DNA of 46,030 nucleotides from Spirochaetota bacterium (GTDB lineage Bacteria; Spirochaetota; Spirochaetia; B11-G9): NCBI GenBank assembly GCA_024280415.1, contig JAJRQE010000066.1, positions 1 to 46,030 of the forward strand, read 5' to 3'. Shown piece by piece: positions 35,308 to 43,214 of this stretch (position 1 is its first letter; each line of letters starts with the position of its first letter). The notes under the pieces were generated by a model. It saw only the letters and a program-made list of their open reading frames with translations, ran no database searches and was not told where the DNA came from. The position numbers and the translations under genes were made by a program.

Positions 35308-35383
35308 GTAGATATTCTCTGTATAATAAAACATTGGTTATTACTGACGACATGGCTCTAATATAACAGTTTAAGAGGAAATT

Positions 35384-36133
35384 TTGAACATAATTCTTTT
35401 TGAAGGGAAAAAAATACCGGAAAAACTAAGTATTAAGGATGAAAGAGCAAAGCATATACTCAAAATACTAAAACTGAAAGCTGGAGATAAGTTTAGCTGC
35501 GGCTCTGTAAACGGATCTGCAGGCAAAGGAACTATTACAGCAATTGATAGTGACTGGATCTATTTTAAATGGGAACAGACAGCAGGGTTCCGCTCCCTTT
35601 ATCCCCTGACTTTACTGATCGGGTATACTCGTCCCATCAGTTCCAAAAGAATACTTCGGGAGGCTGCGAGCCTTGGTGTGGAGAAAATTATTTTTATAGG
35701 GACTGATACCGGAGAAAAATCCTACAGAGACAGTAATCTATGGAAGGGTGAATACAAAAAATATCTTTTAGACGGAGCTCAGCAGGCGGCTTCAACAGGG
35801 GTGCCCGATGTTGAGTTTTACAAGGACCTGCAAACATTTTTTAGAGACAATACCATTCAATCGATGAGTTCCGGTATTGATACTGGTTTTTCTAATACGG
35901 GTATGATTGTTCTGGATAATATTGAACCCTCTGTTAAGTTATCGGAATATACTTACAGGGGTAACAGCTGCCTTCTGTCCATAGGTTCTGAACGGGGATG
36001 GTCCGCCAGGGAGAGGGACATTTTCAGAAAACATCAGTTTGTTTCTGCATCTCTCGGCAGCAGAGTACTCCGTACCGAAACTGCAAGTACTGCCGGGATA
36101 TCTCTGATGCTGGCAAGGATGGGATTGCTGTAG
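35384..36133 (+). CDS. rsmE: 16S rRNA (uracil1498-N3)-methyltransferase RsmE
   Basis: A 249-residue SPOUT methyltransferase: N-terminal PUA-like part (RAKHILKILKLKAGDKF), then LTLLIGYTRPISSKRILREAASLGVEKIIF and the knot region LLSIGSERGWSARE and LGSRVLRTETAS that binds SAM. It starts with TTG, with AAGAGGAA before it. Divergent from the ABC exporter genes. It methylates U1498 in the small-subunit rRNA. Confidence 0.94.
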   Translation: MNIILFEGKKIPEKLSIKDERAKHILKILKLKAGDKFSCGSVNGSAGKGTITAIDSDWIYFKWEQTAGFRSLYPLTLLIGYTRPISSKRILREAASLGVEKIIFIGTDTGEKSYRDSNLWKGEYKKYLLDGAQQAASTGVPDVEFYKDLQTFFRDNTIQSMSSGIDTGFSNTGMIVLDNIEPSVKLSEYTYRGNSCLLSIGSERGWSARERDIFRKHQFVSASLGSRVLRTETASTAGISLMLARMGLL

Positions 36134-36134
36134 C

Positions 36135-36164
36135 TTGATATTATATACCTGGATGGTATATAAT
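36135..36164 (+). promoter_or_regulatory. Promoter of brnTA overlapping a perfect operator palindrome
   Basis: TTGATA (36135-36140), 18 bases, TATAAT (36159-36164). The 10-base arms ATTATATACC (36140-36149) and GGTATATAAT (36155-36164) form a perfect inverted repeat with a 5-base centre, and the right arm contains the -10 box. A bound antitoxin would block the promoter. The expected start point (about 36171) is next to the brnT ATG. Confidence 0.75.
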
Positions 36165-36171
36165 TTATATT

Positions 36172-36432
36172 ATGGAGTTTGAGTTTGATGAAAGTAAGAA
36201 CAATTCCAATCGGATAAAACATGGGATAGACTTCGCTCAGGCACAAGATATATGGGATGATCCTGATAGACTTGAAATTCCTGCTAAAACCAGCGAAGAA
36301 AAGCGGTATATTCTAATCGGAAAAATTGACCAGAAATTATGGACGGCCGTTTTCACACTACGCAAAGAAAAAATACGGATTATTTCTGTTCGAAGGTCAA
36401 GAAAACAGGAGGTGATAGCATATGAAGGCTAA
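36172..36432 (+). CDS. brnT: BrnT-family toxin
   Basis: An 86-residue RelE-fold RNase of type II systems. The family pattern is plain: FEFDESKNNSNRIKHGIDFAQAQDIWDDPDR at the start and IRIISVRRSRKQEVIAYEG at the end. Toxin precedes antitoxin, as usual for brnTA. There is no ribosome site before the ATG and the promoter -10 box ends eight bases upstream, so the mRNA may be leaderless. Overlaps brnA by 11 bases. Confidence 0.9.
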   Translation: MEFEFDESKNNSNRIKHGIDFAQAQDIWDDPDRLEIPAKTSEEKRYILIGKIDQKLWTAVFTLRKEKIRIISVRRSRKQEVIAYEG

Positions 36433-36649
36433 AGAATTTGATAAAAAATTCGATGAGAATGAGGATATTACAGATTATCTCGATTTTTCAAAAACACGAC
36501 GCCCCGGGAGAGAGCAAAAGCGGGTAAATGTCGATTTCCCAGTCTGGATGATTCAGTCTCTGGATAGGGAAGCAGATCGTCTAGGTGTCCCAAGGCAATC
36601 AGTAATTAAATTCTGGATTGCAGAGAGGCTTGAACATAGTCATGTTTAA
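36422..36649 (+). CDS. brnA: BrnA-family antitoxin
   Basis: A 75-residue RHH antitoxin: acidic N-terminal toxin-binding part (KKFDENEDITDYLDFSKTRRPG) and RVNVDFPVWMIQSLDREADRLGVPRQSVIKFWIAERL, the DNA-binding strand and helices. It neutralises BrnT and should bind the palindrome at 36140-36164. GGAGG about eight bases before the ATG lies within the toxin gene. Confidence 0.9.
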   Translation: MKAKEFDKKFDENEDITDYLDFSKTRRPGREQKRVNVDFPVWMIQSLDREADRLGVPRQSVIKFWIAERLEHSHV

Positions 36650-36670
36650 ATTAGTTTGTCAGGTTAGTAA

Positions 36671-37069
36671 ATGGCAGGTATAAGAAATCTCGAAGAGCTT
36701 ATTAGTTCTATGTTACCGGAGCTGATAGAAGGAGAATATGTATTCTGCACTATCCCCCATGGGGAATATGGTGAATTTCAGGAGCTAACTCCATTAGCAA
36801 CCTTTATTGAAAAAGAGGGAATAACCCTGGTTATAACTAAAGAAAATGCTGATAAATCCCGACTTAAATACGATACAGTTTATAGATGCATTACTTTAAC
36901 AGTTCATTCCAGTCTGGATGCAGTTGGGCTGACTGCTGCAGTATCAACGAAACTGAGTGAACATAATATTAGTGCAAATATAATTGCAGCCTATTATCAT
37001 GATCATATTTTTGTACCCGCATCAAATGCGGTAGAAGCACTTGGTTTATTATTGGAATTCAGCCACTGA
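36671..37069 (+). CDS. ACT-domain protein (DUF2241-like)
   Basis: A 132-residue protein of two tandem ACT-like parts: residues about 1-65 (ISSMLPELIEGEYVFCTIPHGEYGEF, a DUF2241-type start) and about 66-132 (LTVHSSLDAVGLTAAVSTKLSEHNISANIIAAYYHDHIFVP). ACT folds bind amino acids. Start follows GTCAGGTTAGTAA. It sits between two toxin-antitoxin pairs but has no evident tie with them. Confidence 0.85.
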   Translation: MAGIRNLEELISSMLPELIEGEYVFCTIPHGEYGEFQELTPLATFIEKEGITLVITKENADKSRLKYDTVYRCITLTVHSSLDAVGLTAAVSTKLSEHNISANIIAAYYHDHIFVPASNAVEALGLLLEFSH

Positions 37070-37130
37070 TAATAGATTTTTTTACTATATCCAGATTATT
37101 TATGATAAGAAGTGTTAAGACTATAAAAAG

Positions 37131-37159
37131 TTGTCAAACATTGTTTTTGGTGGTATATT
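37131..37159 (+). promoter_or_regulatory. Promoter of the ParD-like/RelE module
   Basis: TTGTCA (37131-37136), a 17-base spacer and TATATT (37154-37159). A start near 37166 gives a short leader containing AGGAG before the GTG at 37192, which decides against the upstream ATG used in the ORF track. Confidence 0.65.
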
Positions 37160-37191
37160 ACAACTACTATAACTATTTAGGAGTACCTGTA

Positions 37192-37419
37192 GTGTCAACT
37201 GCTGTCAAAGTATCAGATAATTTAATAATAAAAGCTAAAATTAAGTCAAAGGTATTTAAACGTTCAATTGCCGGTCAAATTGAATATTGGGCAAGTATTG
37301 GTCAGGTTATTGAAGAAAATCCGGATCTCCCATTGCCCTTTATCCAGGAAATTCTTATAGCAAAAGAACAAATTAATGCAGGATTGGGAACGTCATATGT
37401 CTTTGGTGAAGGCGAATGA
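37192..37419 (+). CDS. ParD-like antitoxin
   Basis: 75 residues from the GTG at 37192, preceded by AGGAG with an 8-base gap; the upstream ATG at 37102 lies before the promoter. The product STAVKVSDNLIIKAKIKSKVFKRSIAGQIEYWASIGQV is the RHH domain of the ParD-like family, which often carries IAGQIEYWA. The C-terminal part (FIQEILIAKEQINAGLG) would cover the toxin. Its stop overlaps the toxin start as ATGA. Confidence 0.8.
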   Translation: MSTAVKVSDNLIIKAKIKSKVFKRSIAGQIEYWASIGQVIEENPDLPLPFIQEILIAKEQINAGLGTSYVFGEGE

Positions 37420-37706
37420 ATGAAATTACTAAAATTATTCAGTCGCCTTTATTTTCCAGTCAAAAGAAAAAACTGCATAAAAACCAAATAAAAAACTTAG
37501 ATGAAGCGATTAGAATTATTGCTCAAAATCCTGAATTTGGAACAGGGAAAGCAGGAGATTTAAATGGTGTCCAGGTGTATAAGTTTAATTTGATTAATAC
37601 ATTAGTTCTCCTTGCATACGAAATAGATAAAAGCACTCTTTTTCTTTATTCTTTTGGATCACACCAGAATTTCTATAAAGAACTGAAAAATTATATTAAT
37701 AGATAG
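37416..37706 (+). CDS. RelE/ParE-superfamily toxin
   Basis: A 96-residue basic protein: KKKLHKNQIKNLDEAIRIIAQNPEFGTGKAGDLNGVQVYKF then LLAYEIDKSTLFLYSFGSHQNFYKEL, matching the RelE/ParE fold with helices followed by a sheet and the usual PxxGxxKxGDL turn. It may be an mRNA interferase or gyrase poison. Translation coupled to the antitoxin by a four-base overlap. The 157 bases after it (37707-37863) hold no gene. Confidence 0.82.
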   Translation: MNEITKIIQSPLFSSQKKKLHKNQIKNLDEAIRIIAQNPEFGTGKAGDLNGVQVYKFNLINTLVLLAYEIDKSTLFLYSFGSHQNFYKELKNYINR

Positions 37707-37863
37707 ATATTATTCCCGGGTTTGGATTAGAAAGTATTTCCATCCTGTCCCGGAAAATTAAAAAGTAAAAAAATAGTTTTTCCACCCAATTCCCTCTGTA
37801 ATTCCTGACTGATATTCAAATATTATGTACTATAGGGATAGTTAATAGTATGAGGCAAATGAC

Positions 37864-38655
37864 ATGAAACTTAGAATTCATCATATTGATGCATTTACCA
37901 ATACAGTTTTTGAAGGTAATTATGCTGCGGTTATTGTTACTGAAAATTGGCTGTCCCATAAACTAATGCAGTCCATTGCAGAAGAGAATAATCTTTCTGA
38001 AACTGCATTTATAAAACGAATGGATTTAGAAAAATTTGAGATCCGCTGGTTTTCTCCTTTTACAGAGATTGATTTTTGCGGGCATGCAACTTTGGCTGCT
38101 GCTTTTGTATTATTTGAAGAAAACAGTAATCTGGAAAATCTGACTCTAAGAGCAAAAACTGTTGGTCAGCTGGAAATAAAACGAGGAAAAGACGGGTATA
38201 TCGATATGCTTTTCCCTGATCGCTCTCCTGTCAGTATAGATAACATACCTGTTGAATTACTGAAAGGTCTGTCTATTGAACCGGCAGAAGTATTTCGTAA
38301 CCAGCAGGCGTACTTTGCTGTTTACCGGAATGAAGAGGATGTTTATTCTGTAAAACCCAATACTGAAGAGCTGAAAAAGCTTGCTCCATATGATGTTGTA
38401 GTTACAAGCAAATCCCAAAGATATGATTTTATCTCCAGATATTTCTGGCCTGCCAATGGAATGACAGAAGATCCTGTTACAGGTTCCATCCATGCAGGGT
38501 TGGCACCTTTTTGGGCAAAAAGGCTTAATAGAACCACTATGACTGCTTTTCAGGCTTCCAGAAGAGGCGGAATTCTGAAGTGCAGTATTACCAGGAATGG
38601 TGTCATTATTTCCGGAAAAGCTGTGCGATATCTTGAGGGGTATATTTATGTCTGA
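37864..38655 (+). CDS. PhzF-family isomerase/epimerase
   Basis: A 263-residue two-lobe protein with IDAFTNTVFEGNYAAVIV, catalytic Glu46 in NNLSETAFI, FCGHATLAAAFVLFE and the second-lobe DPVTGSIHAGLAPFWAKR. Members include PhzF of phenazine synthesis and many of unknown substrate; no phenazine genes are here. Overlaps the next gene by 8 bases. Confidence 0.92.
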   Translation: MKLRIHHIDAFTNTVFEGNYAAVIVTENWLSHKLMQSIAEENNLSETAFIKRMDLEKFEIRWFSPFTEIDFCGHATLAAAFVLFEENSNLENLTLRAKTVGQLEIKRGKDGYIDMLFPDRSPVSIDNIPVELLKGLSIEPAEVFRNQQAYFAVYRNEEDVYSVKPNTEELKKLAPYDVVVTSKSQRYDFISRYFWPANGMTEDPVTGSIHAGLAPFWAKRLNRTTMTAFQASRRGGILKCSITRNGVIISGKAVRYLEGYIYV

Positions 38656-39109
38656 GAAAATGGAAGCTGATAGATTCAGGTTAATTGTTACAAAGAAGAT
38701 CCTTATGTTTATTGCAGGATTAATGTGGTTGCTGGTGGGTGTAATGCTTCTAAACTATGCCCGTCTTTGGTTGTCACTGGAATCGGGGAAAATAATGATT
38801 CTTTATTCAGGAGCTGGTGTGCTATCTGCACTTATTATTCATCATTTCGGATTTCTTCGGGTTGCAGATAAAAACCTACAGAGAATTTTTTCTATGAAAG
38901 AGAGGGTCTCGGTCTTTTCGTTCCTGACATGGAAGAGTTATATTCTAATTGCAGTAATGATAACAATGGGAATTACCCTCCGCCATTCTGCAATTCCTAA
39001 AAAATATCTGGCTGTTCTGTACATTGGTATCGGATTGGCACTTGCTCTTTCCAGTATAAGATATATTAGGTTTTTTATAAAAGAACTGATACTAAAAGGT
39101 ACCATGTAA
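38648..39109 (+). CDS. Four-helix membrane protein, unknown
   Basis: I start it at the ATG at 38648 because GAGGGG lies nine bases upstream; the track's 38597 lies deep in the PhzF gene. The 153 residues have four membrane segments (ILMFIAGLMWLLVGVMLL, IMILYSGAGVLSALIIHHFG, YILIAVMITMGITL, LAVLYIGIGLALALSSI). No family recognised with confidence. Coupled to PhzF by the overlap. Confidence 0.75.
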   Translation: MSEKMEADRFRLIVTKKILMFIAGLMWLLVGVMLLNYARLWLSLESGKIMILYSGAGVLSALIIHHFGFLRVADKNLQRIFSMKERVSVFSFLTWKSYILIAVMITMGITLRHSAIPKKYLAVLYIGIGLALALSSIRYIRFFIKELILKGTM

Positions 39110-39121
39110 CAGGAGGTTTCT

Positions 39122-39373
39122 ATGCCCAGATTGATTGGTAATAGTATTATATTACGGGAATTCAGAAAAGATAATTTACCGTTTATTAATAGTTTTACTA
39201 CAGATTATGAAATATGCAGAAATCTTTCGGATACTTTTCTTAAAAACCACCCTCTTGAAAGTACAGAGAAACATCTGAATTCCATTCTTGAGAACTCATC
39301 CGGTAACAGCCTGAATTATGTCATAGCAGAAAAGGATACACTTAATTATATCGGTTCAATCCATTGTTCCTGA
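39122..39373 (+). pseudogene. N-terminal fragment of a GNAT acetyltransferase
   Basis: The 83 residues, starting MPRLIGNSIILREFRKDNLPFI and ending NYVIAEKDTLNYIGSIHCS, match the first strands of RimJ-like GNAT enzymes, but the acetyl-CoA-binding half is absent and no continuation was seen downstream. AGGAGG precedes the ATG. The break lies at the border of the degraded 39.4-41.2 kb stretch. Confidence 0.7.
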
Positions 39374-39617
39374 AGGCCAATGAAAGAAGATCCTGTATAG
39401 GGTATTGCTAAAGAATTACTGTTTCTTTCTGGATAAAACCGGATTTAAAATCTTGCATAAATCTAGTTTTATTTATTGAAGTCTCCATAATAACCTTGTT
39501 TAGCACAGGGGATAGAAATATTTTCAGTTCAATATAACTGATTTTCAGTAAAAATCAAATCATTGGGATATACCTCGTTTGTGATTAAACTCTGAGGTAT
39601 TATTTTCCTAAACGTTT

Positions 39618-39673
39618 GCCGATGATCCGAAGTATTTTCGTAACGTAGTGTAGAAAATATTTTGGATATCGGC
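39618..39673. repeat. Imperfect 21-bp hairpin with one extra base
   Basis: GCCGAT-G-ATCCGAAGTATTTTC pairs with GAAAATATTTTGGATATCGGC over 21 positions (two G-T pairs), with a single bulged G and a 13-base loop. Folded attC sites of integrons show such stems with bulged bases. It lies just outside the left inverted repeat of the cassette-like gene. Confidence 0.6.
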
Positions 39674-39674
39674 T

Positions 39675-39696
39675 GTTGTGTGATTCGTCATTGGGC
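39675..39696. repeat. Left inverted repeat of the cassette-like element
   Basis: GTTGTGTGA-ttcg-TCATTGGGC. It is the inverse of the right copy at 40103-40122 (GCCCAATGA-tg-TCACACAAC), with both 9-base halves identical. It begins four bases beyond the stop codon of the intervening gene. Confidence 0.8.
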
Positions 39697-39699
39697 GTT

Positions 39700-40074
39700 T
39701 TATAATCCTAATTCTTTTCTTATTTTATTTTTAACAAGAGGGACTAATTCTCCTAAAGCCTTATTTGCTCCAATGATATCTTTTGTTTCCAATTTTTTTA
39801 TAAATTTTTCAAAATTATCAATCTCATCTGTTTCTCCATATAATTGAAAATTGCTTCTTGCTTTTTCAAGTAACGGTAAAAAAATCGGATCAGAAAATGG
39901 ATTGGAATTTTTTTGAATAAAAAACCAAACCTTTAAAAAAGACTCTAAAGAATCCATTCTATATTCTAAACGTTTTTTAGCAATTTCATGTTTTCTATTA
40001 ATATATCCGTTTATAAACCATCCAACAATAATTATAATTACAGATGATATAGTTATATAATCTTTTATTTCCAT
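39700..40074 (-). CDS. Single-pass membrane protein in a cassette-like element
   Basis: The 124-residue product has one N-terminal membrane helix (DYITISSVIIIIVGWFINGYI) and a cytoplasmic helical region (IAKKRLEYRMDSLESFLKVW, EIDNFEKFIKKLETKDIIGANKALGEL). This layout is common among proteins carried on mobile cassettes, but no family is certain. AGAGGAC precedes the ATG, and no promoter fits between the gene and the right repeat. The gene fills the space between the inverted repeats almost fully. Confidence 0.75.
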   Translation of the reverse strand: MEIKDYITISSVIIIIVGWFINGYINRKHEIAKKRLEYRMDSLESFLKVWFFIQKNSNPFSDPIFLPLLEKARSNFQLYGETDEIDNFEKFIKKLETKDIIGANKALGELVPLVKNKIRKELGL

Positions 40075-40102
40075 TTTGTCCTCTTGTTAAAATATAAAGT
40101 TA

Positions 40103-40122
40103 GCCCAATGATGTCACACAAC
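40103..40122. repeat. Right inverted repeat of the cassette-like element
   Basis: GCCCAATGA-tg-TCACACAAC, inverse of the left copy. GCCCAAT and ATTGGGC are one base from the integron core-site consensus (RYYYAAC and GTTRRRY), and the spacing between the two boxes is similar to that of attC. Confidence 0.8.
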
Positions 40123-40125
40123 GAT

Positions 40126-40151
40126 TGTGTAAACTCTATTGAGTTTACACA
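40126..40151. repeat. Perfect 11-bp hairpin next to the right inverted repeat
   Basis: TGTGTAAACTC and GAGTTTACACA pair around loop TATT. Farther out (40175-40180) ATTGGG can pair with CCCAAT of the right repeat, so 40103-40180 can fold as one long, imperfect stem with an inner perfect part. Confidence 0.7.
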
Positions 40152-40215
40152 GCTAAATTGGCGGGCGATGCGCAATTGGGTATATTCGCCATTTATTATC
40201 ATTTCTATAATCTCC

Positions 40216-40599
40216 TTACACAAAAAAATCATCTATTGGATTATTTATCTTATCTATAGCCCTTTTGGATACATGTGTATAAATTCCTGTTGTTTTAGAA
40301 CTGCTATGTCCAAGTAGTTCCTGTATATATCTTAAATCAGTGTCTTGTTCCAGTAGGTGTGTTGCAAAACTACGTCGCAGCATGTGTGGGGTTACATTTT
40401 TTCTAATTCCTGCCTTGAGTGCTGCTTTTTTAAGAATATTAGCAATACTGGTTGGTGAATATTTACCGCCATTTTGCCCTTCAATTAAGTATTTTTTAGG
40501 TTTATATTCCCTATAGTATTTTCTTAGAAGTTGGAGCAAATTATCTGATAACCTCCAAGAGTAGCTAAACTCAAGTATATCACATTCTTCTGTTGATTC
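40216..40599 (-). pseudogene. C-terminal remnant of a tyrosine recombinase (XerC/IntI-like)
   Basis: The remnant has [15 protein letters not shown] (HxxR box), [20 protein letters not shown] with the second His and the Tyr nucleophile, and ends INNPIDDFF. The first catalytic Arg and the whole N-terminal domain are missing; the open frame reaches only to 40599, with [16 protein letters not shown] suggesting an internal deletion. The ORF track starts at a TTG at 40539. The closing motif and the [12 protein letters not shown] stretch resemble integron-type and Bacteroidetes-type recombinases, but the integron-specific insertion lies in the missing part. Confidence 0.75.
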
Positions 40600-40633
40600 T
40601 CAATAAATTTTTATAATTTCAACTATCTCAGAT

Positions 40634-40813
40634 TCATTTCAGATCTTCCAAAGTCATCAAATTAAAAATATGAAATGCCGGAGTCTCATATGGATGAGTT
40701 TCAAGGAGTGCTTCCACAACCCTTTTAATCCTGCTCTCTTCGCATGCAAATTCCAGGCGATACTCATTAACTTGTTCCAGTTTATTAATTTCTCCCAGAA
40801 AAAAGGTCGGTTT
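40634..40813 (-). pseudogene. Fragment of a NIF3/YqfO-like protein
   Basis: Not in the ORF track. Fifty-nine codons between stops read PTFFLGEINKLEQVNEYRL and then ALLETHPYETPAFHIFNL, the C-terminal YqfO-type domain of NIF3 proteins, which normally carries HPYEEPAxDxY. No start codon or upstream part was found, so this is taken as a remnant. Confidence 0.55.
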
Positions 40814-40832
40814 TTATGCCTTAAATGTTTAA

Positions 40833-41166
40833 AATGATGAGCAATGGGAACTGGGTAGAAGTGATAAGCTTCTGGATGGTTCCTCTTATGGTTCTTTTTC
40901 TTTTATTGAAACAGGTTTTGTCAAAGCAAATAAAATTCTTAAGCAGATACTTACTGAAGGTGTGAAAGATCTATTTTTGGATGAAATAGATCCCCTTGAG
41001 CTGGAAAAGGGTTATGGTTTCTTCCTGTACTTTCTTATGTAAACAGTTTTCCGTCAAATCGAAATCTCTATCTGGTAATTAGGCAGTCGCTGATTATAGA
41101 ATTTTCACACAGATTTCTGGTTGGGGAAGATTATAAGGTAAATGAGATAATAGATGAAAATAGAGA
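40833..41166 (+). pseudogene. Degraded NTPase (THEP1-like) fragment with a frameshift
   Basis: Not in the ORF track. One frame (40833-41042) reads ETGFVKANKILKQ and KDLFLDEIDPLELEKGYGF, the Walker B area of THEP1-type nucleoside triphosphatases; a shift near 41016 continues it as FLPVLSYVN and NLYLVIRQSLI. The P-loop half is missing. The family call is by pattern only. Confidence 0.5.
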
Positions 41167-41184
41167 TAGAATTGTTTTTTACCC

Positions 41185-42099
41185 CTACTGTTTTGCATAC
41201 TCAATGGCAATTTCTGAAGCCAGCCTGACATTATTATAAACAAGCTCTTTATTGGCAAAAAGACTTTTATCTCCTGTTTTATTATGAAGTCTTGCTAATA
41301 CGTAGGGAGTAATTCCTTTTCCTTTTACTCCCTTTCTTTCAGCAGATTCAACGGCCTCATCAATAACACCAGAAATATATTTATTATCCATTTCAAATTC
41401 TTCCGGAATTGGATTGGCAATAACCATTCCACCCTTAAGTCCCAAGTCCCATTTTACTTTTAAAGCCCTGGCAATTTCTGCAGGATTATCGACTCTGTAA
41501 TCAACCTTAAATCCGCTCTCCCTAATGTAGAATGCCGGAAAATTTTCTGTTCCATATCCAATAACCGGAACCCCATGTGTTTCCAGATATTCCAGGGTAA
41601 GACCTATATCCAGTATTGATTTTGCTCCCGCACACACTACCCCCACATTTGTACCAGCCAGCTCTTCCAAATCTGCAGATACATCCATGGTTGTTTGTCC
41701 GTTCCTGTGGACACCGCCAATACCTCCAGTTGCAAAAACTCTTATTCCTGCAAGGTCTGCACAAAGCATTGTAGTTGCTACTGTAGTTGCCCCGTCAATC
41801 CTCTTACTGATTATCATGGCCATGTCTCTTCTGCTGGCTTTTGTAATTCCGGAATCTTTACCCATGTGATCAAGATCGCTCTCTGTAAGGCCTATTTTTA
41901 TTCTGCCTTTAATAATTGCTATAGTAGCAGGTACTGCCCCTGCTTCACGGATAATTGCTTCCGAGCGCTTTGCACTTACAATATTCTCCGGATAGGGCAT
42001 TCCATGAGATATAATTGTCGACTCCAATGCTACTATTGGTTTATTATTATCCAAAGCATCTTTTACTTCTTCTTTTATATCGAGGTAATTGTTAATCAT
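41185..42099 (-). CDS. psuG: Pseudouridine-5-phosphate glycosidase
   Basis: 304 residues with the family opening VALESTIISHGMPYPENI, metal and substrate blocks FATGGIGGVHRNG and VVCAGAKSILDIGLTLEYLETHGVPVIGYGT, and GGMVIANPIPEE. It splits pseudouridine 5-phosphate to uracil and ribose 5-phosphate. It overlaps the kinase gene by four bases, forming the usual two-step pathway. Cytoplasmic. Confidence 0.95.
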   Translation of the reverse strand: MINNYLDIKEEVKDALDNNKPIVALESTIISHGMPYPENIVSAKRSEAIIREAGAVPATIAIIKGRIKIGLTESDLDHMGKDSGITKASRRDMAMIISKRIDGATTVATTMLCADLAGIRVFATGGIGGVHRNGQTTMDVSADLEELAGTNVGVVCAGAKSILDIGLTLEYLETHGVPVIGYGTENFPAFYIRESGFKVDYRVDNPAEIARALKVKWDLGLKGGMVIANPIPEEFEMDNKYISGVIDEAVESAERKGVKGKGITPYVLARLHNKTGDKSLFANKELVYNNVRLASEIAIEYAKQ

Positions 42100-43025
42100 T
42101 TAAATTTTTCTCCACAAATTTGTTCAACATATTCCAGATTCATTTCCGGATTAACTGTTGTTTCCCCGACCAGTGCAGCCAGTGCAACTCCCGAAGCGAA
42201 CCGGACTATTTTTTCTGAATTATAACCCTTTAGGGTTCCATATACAATGCCGGCCATAAAGGCATCACCTGCTCCTGTTGCATTTTGTATATTCGCAGTT
42301 TTGGGTTTGTGACGACCGTAAATATGTCCGTCACTATAGTAAACCCCTTCACTTCCAAGGGTAATAAAGATTCTTTTTATACCCAGTGAACGAAACCATT
42401 TTAGTGCTCTTGTTATCTCTTTTTCAGTTGATAATTTCATATCTGAAAGGAATTCAGCTTCCAGCCTGTTCATCTTGAGGGTGTGTACTCTGGAGAGAAC
42501 GGGCTTTAGTGCTTTGGATTTTCCAACAGATACCGGATCGACATAGACAGGTTTATCTCTGAATGTTGTTAGTATATAATCCATTACCCCGGTAGAAAGG
42601 CAGGTGTCAAAAACTATTGCTTTCGCATTATCCAGGATCTTATACCGACTTTTAATAAGTTCCACACTTATACTGTCTGAAATGGTCATATCTGATAGAG
42701 CCAGTGCCATATCATTTGAATTATCCATAATTGCAAGGTAAACTGATGATCCCTTGTCAGGAAAAATAAATGTATGATCTGTTCCTATACTGCAGTTTTT
42801 GCAACTTTCAATAATAAGTTTGCCATTGAAATCTTCCCCAATTGCAGATAGAAGTTCAGTTTTTACACCTAACCTGGATAGATTTTCGGCAATGTTTCTG
42901 CTTACACCTCCCGGGCAGAATTTTATTTTTCCTGGATTGGAGTCCATGGCAATTATCTTATCAGAGGAAAACCCCTGTATATCCATATTGGCTGCACCTA
43001 TGAGTGCGATGTATTCTTCTGACAT
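42096..43025 (-). CDS. psuK: PfkB-family kinase, probable pseudouridine kinase
   Basis: About 309 residues from the ATG at 43025, which gives a PfkB-like start (EEYIALIGAANMDIQG); the track's 43049 is a TTG and would add eight residues, and neither has a strong ribosome site. Signatures: CPGGVSRNIAENLSRLG for the sugar and NATGAGDAFMAGIVYG with the catalytic Asp. Coupling to psuG indicates pseudouridine as the substrate. Confidence 0.88.
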   Translation of the reverse strand: MSEEYIALIGAANMDIQGFSSDKIIAMDSNPGKIKFCPGGVSRNIAENLSRLGVKTELLSAIGEDFNGKLIIESCKNCSIGTDHTFIFPDKGSSVYLAIMDNSNDMALALSDMTISDSISVELIKSRYKILDNAKAIVFDTCLSTGVMDYILTTFRDKPVYVDPVSVGKSKALKPVLSRVHTLKMNRLEAEFLSDMKLSTEKEITRALKWFRSLGIKRIFITLGSEGVYYSDGHIYGRHKPKTANIQNATGAGDAFMAGIVYGTLKGYNSEKIVRFASGVALAALVGETTVNPEMNLEYVEQICGEKFK

Positions 43026-43214
43026 TGGATATGTATACCATAGATTCAATGTATATTCCAGATTTTTTAAAAGGTCAAAGCTCCGGATAATATCCCGGAA
43101 TTGACTACCCTGGTATTCATTGCTATTGTGGAGATAGAAGTCTCACTAAGGATAAGTAATGGATATAAGAATATTCTATAATATAATAATTGCTGCAGAT
43201 GCAGGGATCATTTT

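Noticed and set aside
39550-39610. Hairpin ATACCTC/GAGGTAT near 39575 as a terminator
   Set aside because: It has a 7-bp stem with a long loop and lacks a T-tract on either strand, so a terminator call is not supported; it may be part of the decayed element.
39662-39847. 61-codon plus-strand ORF beginning in the left inverted repeat
   Set aside because: It runs antisense to the cassette-like gene, has no ribosome site, and its sequence is hydrophobic noise.
41695-42225. 176-codon plus-strand ORF over psuG/psuK
   Set aside because: Antisense shadow of two well-conserved enzymes; composition (many S, C, Y) is typical of spurious frames.
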